From Natrinema caseinilyticum (GTDB taxonomy: Archaea; Halobacteriota; Halobacteria; Halobacteriales; Natrialbaceae): a stretch of DNA of 64,000 nt. Positions 41,502-50,164 of this stretch are shown here, in pieces. Every line of letters starts with the position of its first letter. Positions within the stretch are counted from its first letter, which is position 1. The stretch lies in assembly GCF_024227435.1 (NCBI RefSeq), contig NZ_CP100445.1:2105369-2169368 (forward strand), written 5' to 3'. The notes beneath the pieces are model-generated. The model worked only from the letters and a program-made list of their open reading frames with translations, was not told where the DNA came from and did no database searches. Made by a program: the position numbers and the translations under genes.

Positions 41502-41793
41502 ACGATAGCAGAGGAGAGGGGAGTAGCTTAAGCCGACTGGCAGGGGCAGAAGTAGCCGCGATCGAATCGATTCAACTCCGCTGCGAACGGGTCGTCTCCG
41601 AATTTCTGCCGGGCTCGAGCGAGAGAACGGACGGAGAAAGGGAATCGGACGGAGAGATGGAACGGATCGGGTGAGGAACGTGCGTCTGCCGACGAGGCCT
41701 TGGATCGTAGTCACCGCGCTAATCTACAACGGGCGGGTCGTCGCACCGAGGGTACACCACAAACGATTTTTCGTGTCCCACGGTATCACGGGT

Positions 41794-42249
41794 ATGCCAC
41801 TCGCTGCAGGCGACGACGCCCCGACCGTGACCGCGCACAACCAGGACGGGGACGCGCTCACCCTCACGTTCGAGGAACCGACGGTCCTCTACTTCTATCC
41901 GCGAGACGAGACACCGGGCTGTACGGTCGAGGCGAACCAGTTTCAGCGCGAACGCGAGACCTATCGAGAGGCGGGCGTCGACGTCTACGGCGTCTCGACG
42001 GACGACGTCGAGTCTCATCGATCGTTCTGCGACGCCGAGGGCCTCGAGTTCGACTTGCTCGCGGATCCCGACGCACAGCTCGCGGAGGCCTTCGGCGTCG
42101 ACCTCCGGGACGGCACGGCCGCGCGGACGACGTTCCTGCTCGCCGACGGTGAGGTGTCGGCCGTCTACGAGAGCGTAACCCCCGACGGCCACGCCCGCGA
42201 CGTCCTGCTCGATGCGCTCGAGGACGGGCTCGTAACCCTCCCCGAATAG
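41794..42249 (+). CDS. bcp: Peroxiredoxin, Bcp/PrxQ type
   Basis: The protein has 151 residues. The thioredoxin fold carries the peroxidatic cysteine in YPRDETPGCTVEANQF (Cys43), and a second cysteine (Cys79, RSFCDAEGL) lies farther along. The chosen ATG (MPLAAGDDAP) agrees with the family start. It reduces H2O2 and organic peroxides with thioredoxin-like donors. Confidence 0.94.
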   Translation: MPLAAGDDAPTVTAHNQDGDALTLTFEEPTVLYFYPRDETPGCTVEANQFQRERETYREAGVDVYGVSTDDVESHRSFCDAEGLEFDLLADPDAQLAEAFGVDLRDGTAARTTFLLADGEVSAVYESVTPDGHARDVLLDALEDGLVTLPE

Positions 42250-42313
42250 CGTCCGGCCTTCTGTCGCATCGCGTCGGGCAGAATTTATCCCGGTCGGGGT
42301 CCTACGTGGCGAC

Positions 42314-42733
42314 ATGCGACGAAATCCGTTCGACGATATCGAGGAGTTGCTCGACCGCCTCAGTCGACAGGTCGAGGAGGGAATGACAGCCGGCGGCCTG
42401 CAGGTCCCGGGATCGGTCCCGGTCGACGTCGCCGACACGAACGAGGAGTACGTCGTCACGGCCGACCTGCCCGGCTACGAAACCGACGATATCGATCTGA
42501 CGCTCTCGGAGGGGACGCTGCGCCTCGAGGCGAACCGGACGGACGAAGACACGCACGCCGAGCGGCGGTACCTTCGTCGCGAACGGACGAAGACGTCGGC
42601 GAGTCGGCGGATCCGCCTGCCCGAACCGGTCGACGAAGCCGCGGTGGCCGCCGGATTCGAGAACGGCGTGTTGACGGTTCGGTTGCCGAAGGTCTCGAGC
42701 GGCGAAGACTCTCGACAGATCGACATCGAGTAG
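42314..42733 (+). CDS. Hsp20/alpha-crystallin small heat-shock protein
   Basis: The protein has 139 residues. The alpha-crystallin domain begins near PVDVADTNEEYVVTADLPGYETDDIDLTL and includes the GVLTVRLPK signature. A short helical N-terminal arm precedes it (MRRNPFDDIEELLDRLSRQ). It holds unfolded proteins, ATP-independent. It lies 64 nt after the peroxiredoxin. Confidence 0.94.
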   Translation: MRRNPFDDIEELLDRLSRQVEEGMTAGGLQVPGSVPVDVADTNEEYVVTADLPGYETDDIDLTLSEGTLRLEANRTDEDTHAERRYLRRERTKTSASRRIRLPEPVDEAAVAAGFENGVLTVRLPKVSSGEDSRQIDIE

Positions 42734-42982
42734 CCGTCGACGGCAGGCCGCTCGAGTCCGGGCCGGGGGAGGGCACACGGCGTCGGTCGTCCGAATACGG
42801 TCCCAGTATGACCGCACGGCGTCGGTCGTCGGTCCGGCCGAGCGAGACTCGAGTCGCCGACCGAACGGTGAGGATCGACAGCCGCTGCGGTCCGCGCAGT
42901 CGCGTCGCCGGTTCGCCGTCCCGACCGGTCCCGATCGGTTTCTTTCGTGCATTTATTATACCTCGGTGATAGCTCCTCGCCT

Positions 42983-43798
42983 ATGGTCCAGTTGATCGCC
43001 CTCGTTTTCGCGGGGATCTTCGTTTTTTTCGGCGGGATCGTTCTGTCACGAGCGAGCGAGGTCCACGAACGGTACACGACGATCGAGGAGCTAGAGGAGT
43101 CGGATGACGGCCCGATCGAACCGGGGCGTGAGACGACGATCAGCGGCCCAGTGAGCGTCTTCGAGCCAGCGACACCGGGCCGGAACCCCGCCGACCTGAA
43201 CGCGGGCGCTGCGCCCGCCCTCTGGGCGTGGCGGGTCCGCCAGAAGGAGGATACGGGTGGGCAAGGCGGGAGCCGATGGCGAACCGTCGACGGCGAGTTG
43301 GCAGTCGGCGAGTTCGCAATCGATCACAATTGGGACCGGGTCCGCGTGGACGCCGCGATGCTCGAAGCCGGGCGGGATGACGGCGTGACCGATCCCTTCG
43401 ACTCGTCGCAGTGCTATCTTGGCGAGCCGGCGGAGGACGTCTACCTCGGCGAACTCGGGCCGGTCAATCGGTTCCTCGAGCGGACGGGGCTGGCGAGCGA
43501 GGACGGCGTGCTGAGCGACGTCGAGGTCACGGTCAGCGTCGGTAGCAAAACCAACATGCCCGACAAGTATCAGGCAACCGTCGTTCGGGACGGCGACGAA
43601 CTACTGGTTCGCGGCGAATTGACCGAGACGGCCGACGGATACGTCCTCCGCGGAACCGAGGAGACGCCGCTGGTGATCGCGGCCGGTGACCTCGAGCAGC
43701 AGCGGGATCGGGTCCGCTCGGAGGTCCGCATGCGACGGATAGTCGGCGGTGTGCTCGTCGCTCTCGGCGCGTTCGTCGCGATCGTCGGCATCCTGTGA
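42983..43798 (+). CDS. Two-helix membrane protein, GIDE-like architecture (hypothetical)
   Basis: The protein has 271 residues from the ATG in MVQLIALVFA. It has an N-terminal membrane helix (about 2-22), a soluble middle (about 45-245) starting with a beta-rich block (ETTISGPVSVFEPA) and ending with a tryptophan-free beta region, and a C-terminal helix (about 250-270, IVGGVLVALGAFVAIVGIL). The layout resembles the GIDE/BAM domain of MUL1-type proteins, with no RING finger seen. Function unknown. Confidence 0.75.
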   Translation: MVQLIALVFAGIFVFFGGIVLSRASEVHERYTTIEELEESDDGPIEPGRETTISGPVSVFEPATPGRNPADLNAGAAPALWAWRVRQKEDTGGQGGSRWRTVDGELAVGEFAIDHNWDRVRVDAAMLEAGRDDGVTDPFDSSQCYLGEPAEDVYLGELGPVNRFLERTGLASEDGVLSDVEVTVSVGSKTNMPDKYQATVVRDGDELLVRGELTETADGYVLRGTEETPLVIAAGDLEQQRDRVRSEVRMRRIVGGVLVALGAFVAIVGIL

Positions 43799-43844
43799 AC
43801 CGCCACAGACACCTTCGCTCGGTCTGCGGGCTTCACTTCGTCGA

Positions 43845-43987
43845 GGGGCCGTCGGACTGACCCGACGACGGGCAGACCGCGACCGGGAGGGGCCGGCGGA
43901 CTGACCCGACGACGGGCAGACCGCGACCGGGAGGGGCCGGCGGACTGACCCGACGACGGGCAGACCGCGACCGGGAGGGGCCGGCGG
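43845..43987. repeat. 44-bp tandem repeat, 3.25 copies, between convergent genes
   Basis: Three head-to-tail 44-bp units begin at 43845, 43889 and 43933, and a partial one follows at 43977. Units two and three are identical, and unit one differs by one base (GGCCGTCGG for GGCCGGCGG). Each has the core ACCCGACGACGGGCAGACC. The array fills the space between the stops of two convergent genes (43798 and 43990). No spacers separate the units, so it is not a CRISPR array. Confidence 0.9.
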
Positions 43988-43989
43988 CG

Positions 43990-44760
43990 CTAGTACCACG
44001 CCCCGCCAGAGGAGACGTTGATGTCCTGGCCCGTGACATGGCGCGATTCCGAACTCGCGAGGTGGACGCACAGTTCGGCGACTTCCGCCGGCGGGACCAG
44101 TTCGTCGAGCGTGAGGGCCTCGCGAACCTCTGCTTCGACGTCCGCTGGGGCGACGTCGTTTTGCTCGGCCTGTCGTTCGAAGACGTTCCGAATGCGATCG
44201 CCCTCGACGGGGCCGGGACAGATCGCGTTGACCGTCACGCCGTCGTCACCGAACTCGGCGGCCAGCGCGCGGGTCAGTCCGATGACGCCCATCTTCGAGG
44301 CGGCATAGGGCGTCCGGTTGGCGTACGGCCGTTTACCCCCGATCGAGGAGATGTTGACGACGCTCCCTCGATCCGACTCGCGGAGGTGCGGGGCGGCCCG
44401 TCTCGTCACGCGAGCGACGCCGACGACGTTGACGTCGAGCGTCTCGAGCCACTCGTCGTCGGTCGTCGCCTCGATCGGCGCGGTGGGGCCCGCGATCCCC
44501 GCGTTGTTCACGAGACAGTCGAGTCCGCCGAAGGTCTCGACCGTCTCGTCCATCGCATCGGCGACCGACTCGGAATCGGTCACGTCAGTCTCGAGGGCGA
44601 GCGTTCGGTCGGGCGCGTCGACGAGCGCTTCCGTTTCGTAGATGCCGTCGCTTCGGGCCGCGAGGACGACGTTCGCACCGCGGTCGGCGAACGCGACGGC
44701 TATTTCGCGGCCGAGTCCTTGGCTGGCGCCCGTCACGAAGACGGTGGAATCTGCTACCAT
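43990..44760 (-). CDS. Short-chain dehydrogenase/reductase
   Basis: The protein has 256 residues from the ATG in MVADSTVFVTGASQ. It has the cofactor motif TGASQGLG, NNAG, the catalytic Ser in NISSIGG and Tyr-x-x-x-Lys in TPYAASK, ending with GQDINVSSGGAWY like 3-oxoacyl-ACP reductase (FabG)-type SDRs. An Arg in VLAARSDG suggests NADP preference. The substrate cannot be read from sequence. Confidence 0.92.
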   Translation of the reverse strand: MVADSTVFVTGASQGLGREIAVAFADRGANVVLAARSDGIYETEALVDAPDRTLALETDVTDSESVADAMDETVETFGGLDCLVNNAGIAGPTAPIEATTDDEWLETLDVNVVGVARVTRRAAPHLRESDRGSVVNISSIGGKRPYANRTPYAASKMGVIGLTRALAAEFGDDGVTVNAICPGPVEGDRIRNVFERQAEQNDVAPADVEAEVREALTLDELVPPAEVAELCVHLASSESRHVTGQDINVSSGGAWY

Positions 44761-44932
44761 ACGCCGCAATCAAAGGAGATGCGGATAAAACTTCCCGCGA
44801 TTGAACCGACGAGGCGACGGGTGTCGACAGAATGAACCGGAGATAATCGACACGCGCGAGACGGCGAACTGCTCCCTCGCTCGACAAAAGTATGGAAAGC
44901 TATAGGGCGGCGTCATCCCCATATATAAGCAA

Positions 44933-47629
44933 ATGAGCGACGCGGGATACGACCACGCGACGGTCGAACGACGCTGGCAAGAGGCGTGGGACGACGCGAA
45001 CGTCTACCGGACGCCCGACGACGTCGACGATCCGACGTACGTCCTGGGGATGTACCCGTACCCGTCCGGCAAGCTCCACATGGGTCACGTCCGCAATTAC
45101 ACGATTACGGACGCGTACGCTCGCTATCGCCGGATGCGCGGCGATGAGGTCCTCCACCCGATGGGGTGGGACGCGTTCGGCCTCCCGGCCGAGAACGCGG
45201 CGAAAGAGCGCGACACCAATCCCCGCGACTGGACGTTCGACTGCATCGAGACGATGCGCGACCAGATGACCGCGATGGGCTTTGGCTACGACTGGGACCG
45301 GGAAATCGCGACCTGCACGCCGGAGTACTATCAGTGGAACCAGTGGCTGTTCGAACGGTTCCACGAGGAGGGCCTGGTCGAACGCCGCGATGCCGAAGTC
45401 AACTGGTGTCCCAACTGCGAGACCGTCCTCGCCGACGAGCAAGTCGAAGGCGAGGACGAACTCTGCTGGCGCTGTGACACCCCCGTCGAGCAACGCGTCC
45501 TAGAGCAGTGGTTCCTGAAGATCACCGAGTACGCCGACGAACTGCTGGAAGCGATCGACGACCTCGAGGGGTGGCCGAACTCGGTTCGGCAGATGCAGCG
45601 CAACTGGATCGGCCGCCAGTACGGGACGGAACTCGAGTTCGAAGTGAGCGAGGCACCACGCGCCTCGAACGAACGCCGCGAGGGGAGTGAGCCGCGGGAG
45701 TACGGATCGGTGGAGGCCTTCACGACCCGCGTCGACACGATATACGGAGCGACGTTCTTCGCGCTCGCACCGGATCACCCGATCAGCGAGGAGTTGGCCG
45801 ACCGTGACGACGCGGTCTCCGAGTTCGTCGAACACGAGGCGGATCCGGAGGGCGACGAACCGAACGGCGTCGAGACGGGCCTGACCGCGACGAATCCGGT
45901 CACCGGGGAAGAGATCCCCGTCTACGTCGCCGACTTCGTCCTCTCGGACGTCGGGACGGGCGCGCTGATGGCGGTCCCGGCCCACGACGAGCGCGACCAC
46001 GCCTTCGCCGAGAAGAAGGGAATCGAGATCAGGCCCGTCATCGCCCCCGAACCCGACGGCGACGAGGCGCCGACTGCACCCGACGTGAGCGAGGAGGCGT
46101 TCACCGACGACGGCGTCCTGATCGACTCCGGGGAGTACAGCGGGCTCGACAGCGAGACGGCCCGCGAACGCCTGACCGAGGACATCGAGAGCGCCGCGGA
46201 GGCCACCCAGTACCAACTGCGCGACTGGGGCATCTCCCGGCAGCGCTACTGGGGGACGCCGATTCCGGTCGTCCACTGCGACGACTGCGGCCCCGTCATG
46301 GTTCCCAAATCCGAGTTACCGGTCGAACTCCCCGAGTTCATCAACACGACCGGGAATCCGCTGGACGCCGCCGAGGAGTGGAAGCAAACGACCTGTCCCG
46401 ACTGCGGCGGCGACGCCGTTCGCGAGACGGACACGATGGACACGTTCGTCGACTCGTCGTGGTACTTCCTGCGGTACGTCTCGCCGGACGCGGACGACGC
46501 TCCCTTCGACCGCGAGCGGGCCAACGACTGGATGCCCGTCGACCAGTACGTCGGCGGCATCGAACACGCCGTGATGCACCTGCTTTACTCGCGATTCTTC
46601 ACGAAGGTGCTGGCCGACTACGAAGACCTGGACCACCGCGAACCGTTCACGAACCTGCTCGCGCAGGGAATGGTTCAACTCGAGGGCGAAAAGATGTCCA
46701 AATCGAAGGGGAACGTCGTCTCGCCCCAGCGGATCGTCGACGAGTACGGGGCGGATACCGCCCGCCTGTTCATGATGCAAGCCGCCCAGCCGGAGCGCGA
46801 CTTCGACTGGAGCGAGGAGGGTGTCAGATCGACGAACGCCTTCTTGACTCGGCTCAAGGGGATGGTCGAAGCGTACCGTGAGACGGAACCGGACGGCGAC
46901 GACGACGCGGTCGCGAGTTACGTCGCCAGCGAGATCGATGCGACGATCGCCATCGCGACCGGCGAGTACGACGAATTGACGTTCAACAGGGCGCTTCGCG
47001 AAACACAGGATCTGACCCGAACGCTGCGCCAGTACGCCGACTACACCGAGCCCCACGCCGACACGTACGCGCGCGGGCTGTCGGCGGTCGTCCGCCTGCT
47101 CGCGCCGGTCGCACCGCATCTGGCCGAAGAGCTGTACGACGAACTCGGACGGGACGGGTTCGTGGCCGAGGCCGACTGGCCGACGGCCGAGGTCGACCGC
47201 GACCGGGTCGCAAAGCGGCGCCGACTGGTCCAGAACACCCGCGAGGACATCCGCGACATCGTCGAGGTCGCGGGCATCGAGGACCCGGACGCGATCGACG
47301 TCGTCGTCGCCCCCGACTGGAAGTACGACGCCCTCGAAATCGCCATCGAAAGCGACGCCGACAACCTGATCGGCGAACTCATGGGCGAATCCCACATCCG
47401 CGAACACGGCGACGACGCAGCCAGCTACGGGCAGGACCTCCAGGCCGAGCGCGAGGCCCTGACGATGACGCTCGAGTCGGACGACGAGTACGCGACCCTC
47501 GAGTCGGCCGCGTGGTTGATCGAACGCGAGTTCGACGCACCGGTTCACGTCGTCAGCGCCGACGAAGCGAGCGACGACCTTCTCACGAACGCAGAACCCG
47601 GTCGCCCGGCGATCGAAATCGACGACTGA
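44933..47629 (+). CDS. leuS: Leucine--tRNA ligase, bacterial type
   Basis: The protein has 898 residues. The HIGH motif is HMGH (49-52, YPSGKLHMGHVRNY). KMSKS is at residue 587 (EGEKMSKSKGNVVSP). It has the CP1 editing domain (about 230-410) and an anticodon-binding domain. The sequences NWCPNCETVLADEQV and CWRCDTPVEQR, and the overall length, match the bacterial LeuRS class rather than the larger archaeal/eukaryal one. Haloarchaea are known to carry it. A leaderless start is likely (AT-rich sequence directly before the ATG). Confidence 0.96.
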   Translation: MSDAGYDHATVERRWQEAWDDANVYRTPDDVDDPTYVLGMYPYPSGKLHMGHVRNYTITDAYARYRRMRGDEVLHPMGWDAFGLPAENAAKERDTNPRDWTFDCIETMRDQMTAMGFGYDWDREIATCTPEYYQWNQWLFERFHEEGLVERRDAEVNWCPNCETVLADEQVEGEDELCWRCDTPVEQRVLEQWFLKITEYADELLEAIDDLEGWPNSVRQMQRNWIGRQYGTELEFEVSEAPRASNERREGSEPREYGSVEAFTTRVDTIYGATFFALAPDHPISEELADRDDAVSEFVEHEADPEGDEPNGVETGLTATNPVTGEEIPVYVADFVLSDVGTGALMAVPAHDERDHAFAEKKGIEIRPVIAPEPDGDEAPTAPDVSEEAFTDDGVLIDSGEYSGLDSETARERLTEDIESAAEATQYQLRDWGISRQRYWGTPIPVVHCDDCGPVMVPKSELPVELPEFINTTGNPLDAAEEWKQTTCPDCGGDAVRETDTMDTFVDSSWYFLRYVSPDADDAPFDRERANDWMPVDQYVGGIEHAVMHLLYSRFFTKVLADYEDLDHREPFTNLLAQGMVQLEGEKMSKSKGNVVSPQRIVDEYGADTARLFMMQAAQPERDFDWSEEGVRSTNAFLTRLKGMVEAYRETEPDGDDDAVASYVASEIDATIAIATGEYDELTFNRALRETQDLTRTLRQYADYTEPHADTYARGLSAVVRLLAPVAPHLAEELYDELGRDGFVAEADWPTAEVDRDRVAKRRRLVQNTREDIRDIVEVAGIEDPDAIDVVVAPDWKYDALEIAIESDADNLIGELMGESHIREHGDDAASYGQDLQAEREALTMTLESDDEYATLESAAWLIEREFDAPVHVVSADEASDDLLTNAEPGRPAIEIDD

Positions 47630-47908
47630 CGGCTCACCGCCGAACCTCGAGACCGGCGACGCGACGGTCCGTTGTCACACCCCGGTTCGGATCGAACCGG
47701 ACGCTACCGTCCGTACAGCGAGTAAGCGTTGCAGAGCGGATCGCGTGCGAAATCGCCGATAACCGCCGCAATCGGTTATGGCCGGTGAGTAATAGTATTA
47801 ACAATTTAGCTAATAATCAAAGCAACCATAACGTTCAATAATCCTGAAAAAACAGTACAGGGAAAGCACTGGGCAGTTCCGAACTGTTCGAGCCACCCGT
47901 GTGATAAT
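47630..47908. other. AT-rich upstream region of the transducer operon
   Basis: About 280 nt with no gene. The part from 47785 to 47860 is strikingly AT-rich (runs such as AACAATTTAGCTAATAATCA) in a GC-rich surrounding and probably carries the promoter of the transducer/rhodopsin-like pair. I found no clear Bat-type upstream element. Confidence 0.5.
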
Positions 47909-50164
47909 ATGTCATTGGAGGATACTATCCCAGATCGACTCAGAGAAACGTACAGTGCGAAGATAGGGCTTATTTTCGTGGTGGTCGTCGTGACGACGGT
48001 TCTCGTCGCCGCGCTCTTTTTCACCTACGTCTCCAACACGGTGGGACCGGCCACGGAAGAACGGTTCATCGACGGAACTGACGACCGGAGCGACGTCGCA
48101 GCAGCCTGGCTCGAAACGAACGCGGAGACGGCGTCGGGACTCGCCACCGATGCGACCATCGAAGGGGGGACGAGCGGGGAAATCAACGAACGGCTCGCGA
48201 CGGCACAGTCCGATCGGGGGGATCGGATCGCCGAAGTTCACTATCTCGACAGCGACGGAGCCGTCTTTGCGAGTAGCGGGGAGGGCGCGAACGGCCAGAA
48301 TTTCTTCGAGCAGACCGGTATCGACGGCGAAACCGACGGTCCGAGCGGCTCCCACCAGGGGCTGACGACCAACGAAACGGTCCTCTCGTTCGTCAGCAGC
48401 GTCGAACGCTCCGATGGAAGTCTGCGATACGTGGCCGTCTCAGTTCCCGCCGACAGGTTCGCGTCTCTCCTTCAGACGGACGAATCTAGCCGAACGATCG
48501 TCACGAACGCTGACGGCGAATCGGTCGCGGCGGTCGGCGAGGAAGCAGCGGTCGGCGACGACGCGGTCCTGGCGGCAATCTCGCCGAGTTCGGACGACTT
48601 CGCTACCGGCGTCCCCGACGGGACCGACACGGAGTACGCGGCGACGTCGGCGACGATCGACGTCGGCGACAGTTCGTTTACGGTCACGACGTACGATACC
48701 GCGGCGACAGTCTACGGGCCACAAAACGCCGCTTCGTCGGCGTTGCTCGGCTTGCTGTTTATCTTCGTCCTCCACCTCGGGCTCGTCGGAATCGTCCTCG
48801 GCGGCAACATCTCCCTGAACCTTCGCCGGCTCGCGAACAAAGCCGAACGAATGGGGGACGGTGATCTCACGGTCGACCTCGAGACCGACCGGGTCGACGA
48901 AGTGGGAATCCTCTACAGATCGTTCGCGACGATGCGGGACTCGCTCAAGACGACGCTCGACGATCTGGAAGAGCAACGCGAACGCGCACGCGATGCCCAG
49001 CAACAAACCGAACAGCACAATGACGAACTCGTGGCCGAAGCCGAACGGTACAGCGAAGTCATGTCGGCGTGTGCCGACGGTGACCTCGAGCGCCGTCTCG
49101 AGTCCGAAACGGACCACGATGCGATGGTGTCGATCGCCCGGGCGTTCAACGAGATGATCGCGGACCTCGAGAAGGCGGTCGCACAGGTCAAATCGATCTC
49201 GGCGGACGTCGCCAGGACGAGCACCGAGGTTCAGACCAGTTCCGACGAGATTCGGCGGGCGAGCGCGGAGGTTACCACGTCGGTCCAGGAGATTTCGAAC
49301 GGGTCCGCCAAACAGGCGGAGGATCTGTCCGTTGCGACGACGGAAGTCAAAGAGATGTCCGCGACGGTCGAGGAGGTCGCCGCCGCGACGAGCAACATCG
49401 CCAAGCAGTCCAACCAGGTCGACGAACTGGCGGCGGACGGCCAGCAGGCGGCCGAGGAAACGACGATGGAAATGCACACGGCGAGCGAACAGACGGAGGC
49501 CGTCGCGGAGACGATCCGCGCGCTGGACGAGGAAGCGGACCAGATCCAGGAGATCGTCGAACTGATCGACGAGATCGCCGGCCAGACCAATATGCTCGCG
49601 TTGAACGCGGCCATCGAGTCATCGCGAACGCAAAGTGCTTCGAACGACGGCGGCGGTTTCCAGGCCGTCGCCGACGAGGTCAAAGAACTCGCAACACAGA
49701 CGCAAGCGGCGGTCGAGGACGTCGAAACCATGATCGAATCGATACAACAGCGGGCGGCGAAAAGCGCGGCGCAGATCGAGGAAGCCGAAACGGTGATCGG
49801 ATCGGCAACCGACGGGGTCGACGATCTCTCGCGAAAACTCGACCGGATCGCGACAGAAATCGAGCAGGTGGCTGCGGGGGTCGAAGAGATCGATCAGGCG
49901 ACCGACGAACAGGCCGGGTCCGCCGAAGAGTTGGCGACGATCGTTCAGAACGTCGCGAGCGTCGCCGACGAGACGACCTCGCAGGCACAGCAGGTCGCCG
50001 CGGCCGCCGAGGAGACGACCGCGACGATCAGCGACGTCTCGACCGAAGCGACGCGCCTCGACGATCGAGCGACGGATCTCGCGAATGCCGTCGACGAGTT
50101 CACCGTCTCGGAGTCGCCGGCCGATCCGACGAACGCGGCCGTCTGGGACGGTGATTCGCGATGA
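47909..50164 (+). CDS. Halobacterial transducer (methyl-accepting, Htr-like)
   Basis: The protein has 751 residues. It has TM1 at about 19-41, an extracellular sensory domain of about 230 residues (42-275, Cache-like, with IAEVHYLDSDGAVFASSGEG) and TM2 at about 276-300 ending GIVLGGN. Two HAMP-like segments follow (about 301-350 and 385-435), then a long methyl-accepting signalling domain with the hairpin tip EIAGQTNMLALNAAIESS, which contacts CheA/CheW, and several Glu/Gln methylation-type pairs. The stop overlaps the next gene by 4 nt. The gene order transducer then opsin matches htrI-sopI and htrII-sopII. The large extracellular domain recalls Halobacterium HtrII, a combined light and amino-acid sensor. 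Confidence 0.9.
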   Translation: MSLEDTIPDRLRETYSAKIGLIFVVVVVTTVLVAALFFTYVSNTVGPATEERFIDGTDDRSDVAAAWLETNAETASGLATDATIEGGTSGEINERLATAQSDRGDRIAEVHYLDSDGAVFASSGEGANGQNFFEQTGIDGETDGPSGSHQGLTTNETVLSFVSSVERSDGSLRYVAVSVPADRFASLLQTDESSRTIVTNADGESVAAVGEEAAVGDDAVLAAISPSSDDFATGVPDGTDTEYAATSATIDVGDSSFTVTTYDTAATVYGPQNAASSALLGLLFIFVLHLGLVGIVLGGNISLNLRRLANKAERMGDGDLTVDLETDRVDEVGILYRSFATMRDSLKTTLDDLEEQRERARDAQQQTEQHNDELVAEAERYSEVMSACADGDLERRLESETDHDAMVSIARAFNEMIADLEKAVAQVKSISADVARTSTEVQTSSDEIRRASAEVTTSVQEISNGSAKQAEDLSVATTEVKEMSATVEEVAAATSNIAKQSNQVDELAADGQQAAEETTMEMHTASEQTEAVAETIRALDEEADQIQEIVELIDEIAGQTNMLALNAAIESSRTQSASNDGGGFQAVADEVKELATQTQAAVEDVETMIESIQQRAAKSAAQIEEAETVIGSATDGVDDLSRKLDRIATEIEQVAAGVEEIDQATDEQAGSAEELATIVQNVASVADETTSQAQQVAAAAEETTATISDVSTEATRLDDRATDLANAVDEFTVSESPADPTNAAVWDGDSR

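Noticed and set aside
43845-43987. Repeat array considered as CRISPR
   Set aside because: Units are directly adjacent with no unique spacers and no cas genes are nearby.
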